Assembly: GCA_018396725.1 (NCBI GenBank)
Contig: JAGTRC010000010.1
Coordinates: 281 to 58,763, forward strand
Source of the DNA: Candidatus Bathyarchaeota archaeon
GTDB taxonomy: Archaea; Thermoproteota; Bathyarchaeia; 40CM-2-53-6; DTGE01
Length of the DNA stretch: 58,483 nt
Direction: 5' to 3'
The translations under genes and the position numbers were made by a program. Positions within the stretch are counted from its first letter, which is position 1. Each line of letters opens with the position of its first letter. This document shows, piece by piece, positions 17,484 to 25,006 of this stretch. Under the pieces are notes generated by a model. That model was not told the origin of the DNA. It saw nothing but the letters and a program-made list of their open reading frames with translations, and ran no database searches.

Positions 17484-18359
17484 TTATTGATTCGTTTCTT
17501 TATCGCTGTTTGGGCCTAGAAGTAGCTTTGCTTCATTGATTAATTCATCCAATTCCTCGAGGGAGGTTATGCCTACGGCTACCCCGTCCACTTTATCTGA
17601 GAGAAATCTGAGGGCCTCCCTAGGTTTCAATTCGCCAGCTGCTAGGGGCTTCATGGCTATGACCTTCTTGCCCCTCCTCCTCGAGTTTGAGATCGCTTCT
17701 AATGTTGAATTCATGTCGGGTTCCATGAATTCTCCTCTCGGATTTATGGGGGCCATTATCACCTCTACTTCGTTGATGTTTAGGTTTAGGATTTTAGGCA
17801 GGGTTTTCCCTGGGAGATGGGTTGCGATCCCTGTGGGAATATCACCGAACCTCCTCTTGACCTCTTTCAGGATGCAGCCCAGCTTTTCACTCATGAGATC
17901 CGTGTAGGAGCCGTGGACTATAATGGAGTCAGCTTCAACCATCTCACACAGGGACAGTTCTTCCTCCAGGTTCCGGGCGTTAATGGTGGCCAGGATGAAG
18001 CTTCCGACCCCAGATGAATATACGGCGTCGCGTACTGCCCTAACTATCACGGGATCGCTTAGGACGTGGATCGCGTTTAACCCTCTAGATATGGAATCTA
18101 AATAGAGCCTAGTGATATTTCTAGGATTAAGGTAGAATTCGAGGTAGTACCTCATGGCTCTTTCCCCGAACTGACCAGCGCCTATGAAGGGAGACGTGCC
18201 GAATAATAAGCGGGGGAACTTGACGCCCCCCACCTGGAAAAGCCCGAAAGCATACTTGTCATAGAAGCAGGCCGAGCCCATGAGATTCGATTCCCTCCGG
18301 AAAGGGATCAACCTGTCCGCCTCCGGGCTTGCCGTGAGCCCTTGATCCCATAGATACAT
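17484..18359 (-). CDS. TIM-barrel protein resembling aldo/keto reductases
   Basis: 291 residues. The mid and C-terminal parts look like an aldo/keto reductase barrel: VIAMKPLAAGELKPREALRFL followed by VDGVAVGITSLEELDELI is the typical end of AKR-like archaeal proteins of the COG1453 type. The N-terminal region contains FPRLLFGTSPFIGAGQFGERA. The classical Asp-Tyr-Lys-His tetrad is not obvious to me, so enzymatic activity as a reductase is uncertain. ATG starts at residue 1 or 27 (MGSACFYDKYAFG) are both possible. It is 52 bases downstream of the 84-residue gene on the same strand and may belong to the sugar island. Confidence 0.6.
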   Translation of the reverse strand: MYLWDQGLTASPEADRLIPFRRESNLMGSACFYDKYAFGLFQVGGVKFPRLLFGTSPFIGAGQFGERAMRYYLEFYLNPRNITRLYLDSISRGLNAIHVLSDPVIVRAVRDAVYSSGVGSFILATINARNLEEELSLCEMVEADSIIVHGSYTDLMSEKLGCILKEVKRRFGDIPTGIATHLPGKTLPKILNLNINEVEVIMAPINPRGEFMEPDMNSTLEAISNSRRRGKKVIAMKPLAAGELKPREALRFLSDKVDGVAVGITSLEELDELINEAKLLLGPNSDKETNQ

Positions 18360-18411
18360 TCTGGTTTACAGACGACACTACTTGTGGTCATCTTACCCAT
18401 GAGACATTTTA

Positions 18412-18666
18412 CTATTCGCCTAGGAATTCCTCCTGTGAATCTTCAGCTTCTGTTAGAGGCTGGCGTTCGGGGAGCTGCGAGTAGTTACCGTCGCTGGACC
18501 TGTACACGGCTAATCTCCCGATGGTCCTCCAGGAATCGGCTTCGAGGCGCCTTATCTGTATGGTTAACACCTCCGCTGTCGGATCCCTCTTTCCAGGCCA
18601 AACGGCCAGGGTGAGGTAATCCCCGTTGGGGAGGCGGCTTGAAAATCGAGCTTTAGGATAGACCAA
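18412..18666 (-). CDS. Small hypothetical protein, 84 residues
   Basis: No family recognised with certainty. The sequence is rich in charged residues with alternating hydrophobics (LTLAVWPGKRDPTAEVLTIQIRRLE, then TIGRLAVYRSSDGNYSQLP), which suggests a small all-beta domain, followed by an acidic tail. There is no membrane segment or signal. The frame has the codon use of its neighbours (AGG-rich) and lies upstream of the aldo/keto-reductase-like gene on the same strand, so it is probably a real, conserved gene. Confidence 0.5.
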   Translation of the reverse strand: MVYPKARFSSRLPNGDYLTLAVWPGKRDPTAEVLTIQIRRLEADSWRTIGRLAVYRSSDGNYSQLPERQPLTEAEDSQEEFLGE

Positions 18667-19192
18667 CTGAATTCACCTAGCAATATTATGTTCCTACCTT
18701 ATATTAGTTTCTGGATTAAATATGATCCTTCAATAGAGGTTTTAACTTTTCTAGATGAACCTTAACCTTGTTTAACGCTTTCAACGCGACGTATTTTTGA
18801 GACTTCTGTGGGGCGATCCACCTGGGGATGGGAGAATAAGGTTCCTTGATAGGGACGTGAGGACCAGAAATTAACCGCGGGGTTCATCCCTGGATGCGGG
18901 GAAGGAAGATGTTAAGCCTGTCTGTAAATTTATCTAATGCGAACGAGATAATGGAGTTCTGCACAAGGGATAATCCGTGTACCCGGCGCGAGAGTTCCCT
19001 ATTTACCGTCTATTATGAGAGGGATAGACGGCTGATCCGGCGGGTTAATGGGTGGCTGGCGGAGATTGAGCGGCTGCGGTTCTACGCCGCCTCGAGGGGA
19101 ACGACTCGATTGAAATGTGCCGACCCATCCTAGTCGTGTAGGCAGGTTTATTAGACGGGGATTATTTCGGATTTTGCGCTGCATCGCTTGAT
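18667..19192. other. 526-base intergenic region
   Basis: No convincing gene. A plus-strand frame at 18894-19133 (79 codons) has no recognisable domain and no clear ribosome-binding site; its last third is arginine-rich. The stretch before 19193 should hold the promoter of the Mrp gene (AT-rich block about 19147-19170). Confidence 0.4.
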
Positions 19193-20062
19193 GTGAGTGG
19201 TATGGATCCGAGAGGAGTGATTGATCGATTAGTCGAGCTGCAGATGGAGCGGGAGAGGATTAGGGAGAGGATGCAGCTGGTTAAACATAAATTGGCAGTT
19301 ATGAGCGGTAAGGGCGGTGTTGGTAAGAGCGTCATCGCGGCTAATCTGGCGGTGGCGTTATCCCTCCGCGGATGGGACGTGGGGATACTAGATGCGGATA
19401 TCCATGGGCCGTCCATACCTAAAATCTTGGGTGTGAGGGGGATGAAGCTACAAGCCGGTCCCCCCGGAATATTCCCCATGGAGGGGCCTTCAGGTGTCAA
19501 AGTAGCATCCATGGACCTGATACTTCCCAGGGATGAGACGCCCGTGATATGGAGGGGGCCCATGAAGATGTCCGCTATAAGGCAGTTCTTAGCGGATGTG
19601 GCGTGGGGGAGGCTCGACTACCTGGTCTTCGACCTGCCGCCTGGGACGGGAGATGAACCCCTGAGCGTTCTGCAACTCCTACCGGAGATGGACGGCGTAT
19701 TGATAGTGACGATACCCTCAGAGGTCTCACGAATAGTCATAAAGAAGGCCGTCTCCTTCGCGAGGGAGCTCAAAACACCAATACTGGGAATAATCGAGAA
19801 CATGAGCGGCTTCGTATGCCCCCACTGCGGGGCTGAAACCCCCATATTCAAGGTTGGGGGCGGGGAGGAGGTGTCCAGAGAGATGGGAGTGCCCTTCCTG
19901 GGCAGGATACCCTTGGATCCCAGGATATGCGAGGCCTCCGATGAAGGCATCCCATTCATCCTGGAGAACCCGAGGGCGAGGGCGGCTGAAGCCTTCATGA
20001 AAATAACCGCGAAGATAGAAGATGACATAAGGATGCGTAGGGCCAGCCAGGGGCGAGGTTAG
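19193..20062 (+). CDS. Mrp/NBP35-family ATP-binding iron-sulfur carrier
   Basis: 289 residues. It has a deviant Walker A typical of Mrp/MinD proteins (MSGKGGVGKS, residues 37-46), ILDADIHGPSIPKILG, DLPPGTGDEPLS, and a CPHC pair (Cys-x2-Cys) in GFVCPHCGAETP that bridges a 4Fe-4S cluster in a dimer. The family stores and passes clusters to apo-proteins. Start is GTG at 19193; an ATG three codons later is equally plausible. No DUF59 domain precedes the ATPase domain. It stands alone between a gene-poor stretch and a convergent acetyltransferase. Confidence 0.9.
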   Translation: MSGMDPRGVIDRLVELQMERERIRERMQLVKHKLAVMSGKGGVGKSVIAANLAVALSLRGWDVGILDADIHGPSIPKILGVRGMKLQAGPPGIFPMEGPSGVKVASMDLILPRDETPVIWRGPMKMSAIRQFLADVAWGRLDYLVFDLPPGTGDEPLSVLQLLPEMDGVLIVTIPSEVSRIVIKKAVSFARELKTPILGIIENMSGFVCPHCGAETPIFKVGGGEEVSREMGVPFLGRIPLDPRICEASDEGIPFILENPRARAAEAFMKITAKIEDDIRMRRASQGRG

Positions 20063-20129
20063 AGACCACCACCAGGGCCTCCTATCTCGTCAACCGTCTG
20101 CCCCCTAAATTTCCTCGCTGAAGCTCCCG

Positions 20130-20159
20130 AGCCCCGGCCTCGACGACTTTGCCGGGGCT
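20130..20159. repeat. Nine-base-pair GC-rich hairpin between convergent genes
   Basis: AGCCCCGGC at 20130-20138 is perfectly complementary to GCCGGGGCT at 20151-20159, leaving a 12-base loop. It sits in the 150 bases between the ends of the Mrp gene and the acetyltransferase gene. It could limit read-through or be part of a small RNA; no T-run follows. Confidence 0.45.
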
Positions 20160-20214
20160 GGCCTCCGAATGTCCAGGCGCAGCCCTGAAACCATGGCCAT
20201 GGAGCATACGCCCT

Positions 20215-20553
20215 CTACGATTTTAAGACACTGCTGTGCTGACCCATCCTCTTCTCCAGGTAATATCTCGCGTAGCTGCACTCCGGCACCACTCTTAGAT
20301 TATTCTCCTTGGCATACTTCAACGCTTCTTCCATGAGGAGGGCCGCGAGGCCCCTCCCCCTGAACTCCTCAGGAGTATACGTGCTCAATATCTTCATGTC
20401 GCCGCCTTCGATGGAGTACTTGAGGTAGGAGTATTTCCCAGGCGCCAATCTTATATGAAACATCCCAGGCTTATGTCCAACCTTATAGGTCAAACTCCAC
20501 ACGCCCTTCTTAGGGGAGTCCAAATCTATAATGGTTATCCGTATTCGATTCAT
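20215..20553 (-). CDS. GNAT-family N-acetyltransferase (small, COG2388-like)
   Basis: 112 residues. The acetyl-CoA binding signature is complete: STYTPEEFRGRGLAALLMEEALKYAKENNLRVVPECSYARYYLEK, with the R-G-R-G-L-A loop (motif A). The compact size and the ending PECSYARYYL match the small single-domain GNATs of the YjdJ/COG2388 group. Substrate is unknown; a small molecule or a protein lysine is possible. An HDAC-family gene lies about 2.4 kb away, but I see no direct link. Confidence 0.75.
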   Translation of the reverse strand: MNRIRITIIDLDSPKKGVWSLTYKVGHKPGMFHIRLAPGKYSYLKYSIEGGDMKILSTYTPEEFRGRGLAALLMEEALKYAKENNLRVVPECSYARYYLEKRMGQHSSVLKS

Positions 20554-20659
20554 TAAACTATGTAGTCTCGGTTCGCCTCATTTCTATTGTTGAGGCTTTA
20601 TGGGCTTAGACGCCCCGTGCTTCTGAGGCCCCTTTTCTGCAAGTTCCAGCCTGGAGGAG

Positions 20660-21061
20660 TTAGAATGTCCTCTTGATCCATGGGATCCTGTCGAAGTCTT
20701 TGTCGTTTGAATATATTTCCCTTATTTGAAGTCTCCTCATTTGAGCAGCGATCACCGCATCATCCCACATTGACCATGGAAGATTTAACTCTGATCGTAT
20801 CGATTTTGCCTCCTCGAAATCCAGCATATGCGTCTCAACTTTCTCTAGTGTGGTTAGCTGTTTCAGGAGCGAGAGGAAGAGTGGTATCGCGTTCTGCTCC
20901 TTCTTCCACTTAAGGTAGCTGCAAACCTGGATGATCACCAGCGTGGAGGTGGCAGCCCTCTCACCGCCCTCTATCCTCTCCAGCAGGTGCCTGGCTTTCT
21001 CTCCATGTAGCGGGTCCGCGGCTAAATGGTATACGAACACATTAGAATCTATGAAGCTCAC
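20660..21061 (-). CDS. vapC: VapC-family PIN-domain ribonuclease toxin
   Basis: 133 residues with PIN hallmarks: FIDSNVFVYHL (first Asp), a mid Glu/Thr region, SMWDDAVIAAQMR (Asp pair) and YSNDKDFDRI (final Asp). Such toxins cleave tRNA or rRNA. The GTG start overlaps the antitoxin stop (GTGA), the usual vapBC coupling. Confidence 0.85.
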   Translation of the reverse strand: MSFIDSNVFVYHLAADPLHGEKARHLLERIEGGERAATSTLVIIQVCSYLKWKKEQNAIPLFLSLLKQLTTLEKVETHMLDFEEAKSIRSELNLPWSMWDDAVIAAQMRRLQIREIYSNDKDFDRIPWIKRTF

Positions 21062-21279
21062 GGGATCTCCCTTCCCGCGGCCTCCTCGACGTCTTCAACC
21101 TCAACTTTACCGACTTGAATTAATCCCCAGGTTTCCCCGACGGAGGCCCCCTTAGGCTTTAGGAGTATGCCACCGCCGGAGACCTCGATCGAAAGGAAGT
21201 CCCCCTCCCTAATGCCCAGGAGCAGCCTTAATTTCCTGGGGATAGTCATCCTCCCCTTATTCCCAATTTTAATTTCCAT
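21058..21279 (-). CDS. vapB: VapB-type AbrB/SpoVT antitoxin
   Basis: 73 residues: a swapped-hairpin AbrB DNA-binding domain (MEIKIGNKGRMTIPRKLRLLLGIREGDFLSIEV) and a short acidic tail that should occupy the toxin active site. It is the first gene of the pair and likely represses its own promoter. The AT-rich sequence just upstream (21285-21325) fits a TATA region. Confidence 0.85.
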   Translation of the reverse strand: MEIKIGNKGRMTIPRKLRLLLGIREGDFLSIEVSGGGILLKPKGASVGETWGLIQVGKVEVEDVEEAAGREIP

Positions 21280-21411
21280 TTCTAAGTACCAATATAAAGA
21301 GCCGCTCCTCCCCTTATAAATATTCCTTTAATCCTTGAGTCGGGTAGCTCCGCCTACCATCAATTCATCGCTCGAGGATTTACTGAAATATTCCTTTTGT
21401 TGCGGGCAAGT

Positions 21412-21773
21412 CTAAGGAGCTGCTCCTGAACTTGACCGTTGCTTCTCCTTCTCTTCTTCTGCCCTTATCGTCGGGTTGGGGTGAGCCGTCCTAACCTCGT
21501 GGACGGAGCTTCCGGCGAGGCCAGTTATGAGCTGCTCACATGCGGCCTGATCTAGGGATGTATTAGCCGGAGCCCCACTTTTAGGAATGGCTTATGTTTA
21601 CATATAAGCCTAACATTGATGTTCATACATCCATATAGGTGTTAAACTTCGCCAGCTGCCGTAGAAATTGAGGGACATGCTCGACCATTTAGAGGCCAAG
21701 TTTATGAGGGGTAGGCGTTACCTTGCCTTTTAGGAATGGCTTCAGAAGAAACATCCAACCTCTGATGTAGGTG
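21412..21773 (-). pseudogene. Decayed transposase-like C-terminal tail, split by a 149-base insertion
   Basis: Removing the stretch between two 16-base direct repeats (21578-21593 and 21727-21742) restores one minus-strand frame of about 70 codons, including SSEAIPKSGAPANTSLDQAA and GSSVHEVRTAHPNP, ending in a stop at 21412. Its composition and pattern remind me of the variable C-terminal tails of IS605-type TnpB proteins, but no catalytic part is present. The identity is a tentative reading; what the sequence shows is a broken frame interrupted by a direct-repeat-flanked insert. Confidence 0.3.
21578..21742. repeat. 16-base direct repeat flanking a 149-base insert
   Basis: CTTTTAGGAATGGCTT occurs exactly at 21578-21593 and 21727-21742. 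Just inside the first copy, GGCTTATGT and ATATAAGCC (21589-21610) can form a 9-pair hairpin, including one G-T pair, with a 4-base loop. This resembles an insertion with target duplication, or an excision scar. No coding capacity is seen in the insert. Confidence 0.55.
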
Positions 21774-21886
21774 CTACGGCGAGCCGGAGGCTGACCTATC
21801 TTATGATTTTTCGACCTGCATCGAGATATTTTCTGATTTTTGGGTTGGACAGGCCTTTCGAGTCCTCCATATGCTGTTCGACGGGG

Positions 21887-22855
21887 TTAGAGTTTCAGCC
21901 CAGCCCTCTCCCTTATGAATTCGAGGGCTTCCCCGATCCTGGGTAGGCCGCTCCTCGTCCCGACCTTCATGACCTTAAGAGCCGCCACGGCGTTCCCGAG
22001 GATCACGGCCTTCTCCAAGGGGAAGCCTTTGAGGAGCCCTGAAAGGAAGCCCGCGTCGAATGCGTCTCCAGCCCCGGAGGTGTCGGCTGCCTTAACCTTG
22101 AAGACTGGGACTTTGAAGGCCCTTTTACGGGTCACCACCTGATAATGGCTTCTCCCCCTGACCACCATGATGGATGGGCCTGACGCCAGGATTCTATCCA
22201 CCGCCTTGCCCGGGTCATTTAGGCAGCCTGTGATGAGCGCCGCTTCCCTGAGGGTTGATAGGAATATATCGGTTAGGGCTAGGACTTCCCTCTGAATCCT
22301 CTGGAGCTCGCTCCTGCTGGACCAGAGGGCCTCCCTCACGTTGGGGTCGTAGGAGACTTGGACGTTATTTCTCCTCGCCGCCCTCAGCGCATTGAAGACG
22401 GCTCCCCTGGTCCCCCTCAGCCTGAGCATGGACTCGGAGAAGTGGAGCATCCTTGAGTCCGCTATGTAGCTTTCTTCGGGGGCTCCTATCTCCATGGATG
22501 ATTCTGGATCGGAGTATCCCGGGAACCTGTAGAAGAGGTAGTGCCTCTCGCCCTCCTCGTCTATGGAGTAGAAGGCGATCCCTGTCCGGCGGCCCCTAAC
22601 CCTTCTGAGATGGCTCGTATCCACTCCTTCGCCTTGGAGGTCTCGGATTATGAGGTCCCCGAACTCATCGTCCCCCACGCATCCTATCAAGCCCGTCCTT
22701 AACCCCAGCCTCGAGGCCGCGACCATTACGTTCGCCACAGCTCCCCCTGCGGATGGTATGAAGGATCTAACCAGGCTCAGCGGGCCCTTATTTCCAGGCA
22801 CGAAGTCTATGATCGCGGACCCCAATCCTACAAGATCCAGGACCATCCGGGACAC
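21887..22855 (-). CDS. PfkB-family sugar or nucleoside kinase
   Basis: 322 residues of the ribokinase fold. The N-terminal glycine pair reads PSAGGAVANVMVAASRLG and the C-terminal PfkB signature AADTSGAGDAFDAGFLSGLL carries the catalytic base Asp and the anion hole. The family phosphorylates sugars (ribose, fructose, 2-keto-3-deoxygluconate) or nucleosides; I cannot choose. It lies 121 bases downstream of the HDAC-family gene on the same strand and may be cotranscribed. Confidence 0.85.
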   Translation of the reverse strand: MSRMVLDLVGLGSAIIDFVPGNKGPLSLVRSFIPSAGGAVANVMVAASRLGLRTGLIGCVGDDEFGDLIIRDLQGEGVDTSHLRRVRGRRTGIAFYSIDEEGERHYLFYRFPGYSDPESSMEIGAPEESYIADSRMLHFSESMLRLRGTRGAVFNALRAARRNNVQVSYDPNVREALWSSRSELQRIQREVLALTDIFLSTLREAALITGCLNDPGKAVDRILASGPSIMVVRGRSHYQVVTRKRAFKVPVFKVKAADTSGAGDAFDAGFLSGLLKGFPLEKAVILGNAVAALKVMKVGTRSGLPRIGEALEFIRERAGLKL

Positions 22856-22976
22856 CAGCCATGTTTGGGGATCGGAACCCGCGCCTCTGGGGTTCAGCCC
22901 CTTTAAATCTTTGTCTCCGGAGTTTTATCTCTTATTAGCCTTTCAAGCCTTTATGGGTTATGGGTTGTCCAGTGGT

Positions 22977-24041
22977 TTATAGCTTCCAGTAGCTCCTGAT
23001 CCTCTTCTTTACTTCACCTATGACCCTCAGAGTCTCATCCAGCCTGCTCAGATGTATCTCTTCGCTGGGTTTTCGGATGGGCTCCTCCAGCTTCACCTCC
23101 ACACCCGTGGCCCCGGATATCAGGGCTAGCCAGGCATATGGTAGGACCTTCCTGTTATATCCGCTTCCGATGAGGCTTACGAGCCTTCCATGGCATATCT
23201 TATCTGCGGCTTTCCTGGTCTCAGCGCCTATGAGTTTGAACCCTTCCAGGGTCAGCTTTAAGCTGCCGAGCATGTCGGCGAAGTGGGGGTCGGATCCCCC
23301 GTTCCTTATGATTATGTCGGGCTTGTACTCCTCGGCTAGTGGCTGGAACAGCTCCTCCAGGGCTAGACGGTAGGATTCATCCGATGCTCCTGGGGGCAAA
23401 GGGATGTTGACCGTGAAGCCCTCGCCCTCGCCTTCCCCGACCTCGTCTATGAATCCCCTCCCGGGATAGATCGTCGAGGGATCCTGATGTATGTCTATTA
23501 GGAGGACCCTGGGATCCCTATAGAAGATCTCGGCGGTCCCGTCGCCGGCGTGCACGTCCGTGTCGAGGATCAATATGCGTCTGAGCCCATGCACCTGGAT
23601 GAGCTTCGAAGCTGAGACCGCCACATCGTTGTATAGGCAGAATCCAGCCTCCCTGTTCTTCTTAGCGTGGTGGAGGCCCCCGCCTATCCCGAACGCTTTA
23701 CGATCATCCCCCTCTCCCAGGATGGATTCGCAGGCTGTGATGGAGCCTCCTACTATGAGCCTGGCCGCGGATTCCAGGCTTGGATGGAGGGGGGTATCCG
23801 GGTCGTATCCGGCGTACCGTCTACAGCCCTCGATCAACCTTGCGATGTAGTCCTCGTCGTGGACCAGTAGCAGCTCGTCGTCGCTCGCATATCTAGGCTC
23901 TATGATCTTGAAGGCCGGGTTTCCCCCCATCTTATCCCTGAAGAGGTTTATGAAAGCTTCGAAGCGGTCGCCCCTGAAGGGGTGGCCTGGACCGAAATCG
24001 TAACTCTTCAACCCATCCCCATATACTATTATGAAGCCCAT
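22977..24041 (-). CDS. Histone-deacetylase superfamily amidohydrolase (AcuC/HDAC-like)
   Basis: 354 residues. The zinc and charge-relay residues are visible: GGGLHHAKKNREAGFCLYND (tandem His), ILDTDVHAGDGTAEIFY (zinc Asp and His), RNGGSDPHFAD (second zinc Asp) and a late GSGYNRKV tyrosine. Prokaryotic members act on acetylated proteins, acetylpolyamines or other amides. The window does not identify the substrate. Start ATG with Met-Gly-Phe-Ile; upstream on the minus strand is a possible TATA box (CCTTAAACGG) near 24095. Confidence 0.85.
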   Translation of the reverse strand: MGFIIVYGDGLKSYDFGPGHPFRGDRFEAFINLFRDKMGGNPAFKIIEPRYASDDELLLVHDEDYIARLIEGCRRYAGYDPDTPLHPSLESAARLIVGGSITACESILGEGDDRKAFGIGGGLHHAKKNREAGFCLYNDVAVSASKLIQVHGLRRILILDTDVHAGDGTAEIFYRDPRVLLIDIHQDPSTIYPGRGFIDEVGEGEGEGFTVNIPLPPGASDESYRLALEELFQPLAEEYKPDIIIRNGGSDPHFADMLGSLKLTLEGFKLIGAETRKAADKICHGRLVSLIGSGYNRKVLPYAWLALISGATGVEVKLEEPIRKPSEEIHLSRLDETLRVIGEVKKRIRSYWKL

Positions 24042-24135
24042 GCGCCGCTCCGAACCCTTTAAGGGACGAACCCCTTATTAAGGAGCAGCCCTAGGCTGAC
24101 CGTTTAAGGATAGAGTTCAGGGCGGGCTTCGATGG

Positions 24136-24187
24136 GCACGGCGAGGGGGCCCGCGGTCCTCTCGGGTTTGGTCCCTCCACGCCGTGC
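24136..24187. repeat. Structured inverted repeat between HDAC-like and ECF genes
   Basis: GCACGGCG (24136-24143) pairs perfectly with CGCCGTGC (24180-24187). Inside, AGGG can pair with CCCT and CCCG with CGGG, giving a branched stem of 52 bases that is much more GC-rich than the flanking AT-rich promoter. It may be a regulator site or a small RNA. It lies upstream of, not within, the likely ECF gene leader. Confidence 0.4.
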
Positions 24188-24244
24188 AATTTATCTGAAA
24201 TCTTTAATAGGCTTGCTGGCCATTACCCGCCGAGCTGATGAGCC

Positions 24245-24799
24245 TTGTCTAGGAGGTATGGAGCTTTATGGGTGGCCGGCACCGCCACCCTTGGGGCCTT
24301 AGCGGCGGTCTTCGACCTCGCCTTCTGGGTTCTTAGGGTTAAGATTCCTTTCCCGATATTCCCCAGGCTTAAATTCGACTTGGATGGGATACCCGTGATC
24401 CTGGCCCTCCTAATATATGGTCCGAGCTCGAGCATCGCGGTAAGCGTAATACTCTTCCTGGTGATATCCTTCAGGGACCCTCTGAGCGGCTTCATGAAGG
24501 GTTTAGCAGAGGCCTCCACAGCCCTAGGGATGGCCCTCCTCTATAAAAGAGGCTCTAGAGGGGCCGTGGTCCTATCGATCTTTTCAGGGGTAGCCCTCAG
24601 GGTCTCGGTGATGTCTCTGGGCAACCTCCTGATCCTACCAGCCGCCTCGATAATATCCATGGAGGCGGTTTCGGGGATCCTCCCCTTCATAGCGGGGTTC
24701 AACGCAGCGGCGGGGGCTATAAGCGCCCTGGGGGGATGGCTGATCCACGCGGAGTTGAACAGGAGGATCCCCCAACTGGTGGGGGCGGACCTAAACTAG
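24245..24799 (+). CDS. ECF transporter S component, RibU-like
   Basis: 184 residues, about six membrane helices. The first loop reads KIPFPIFPRLKFDLDGIPVILALLIYGP, the FPxLKxD...PV pattern of RibU-type S components that bind riboflavin or another vitamin, here joined to a hydrophobic core. No EcfA or EcfT gene is nearby, so it probably shares an energising module encoded elsewhere. Start is uncertain: TTG at 24245, or GTG at 24272 with AGGAGG 15 bases upstream. An AT-rich stretch at about 24188-24212 is the likely promoter. Confidence 0.72.
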   Translation: MSRRYGALWVAGTATLGALAAVFDLAFWVLRVKIPFPIFPRLKFDLDGIPVILALLIYGPSSSIAVSVILFLVISFRDPLSGFMKGLAEASTALGMALLYKRGSRGAVVLSIFSGVALRVSVMSLGNLLILPAASIISMEAVSGILPFIAGFNAAAGAISALGGWLIHAELNRRIPQLVGADLN

Positions 24800-25006
24800 G
24801 TGAGCTCCATGAGATCCATAAGATAACTGAGACCGGCCTATTATCTCGGGGAACCGATTTTTTAAACGTGTAGTCGGGATCTTTCTATCCATGAAGGTTC
24901 ACTTCCATGTATGTGGAAATGGGATTAAGCCGTGAAACGATTAGAGAAGGCTGATGAGGGGGTAGGGAGACGTGTAGGTGGAGGAGTGGATTCGGACGTG
25001 GCTATG

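Noticed and set aside
18894-19133. 79-codon plus-strand open frame before the Mrp gene
   Set aside because: No family, no ribosome-binding site, arginine-rich end and overlap with a minus-strand frame of equal length; likely chance.
24136-24187. FMN riboswitch for the RibU-like gene
   Set aside because: The conserved FMN aptamer words are missing and the stem lies upstream of the likely promoter.
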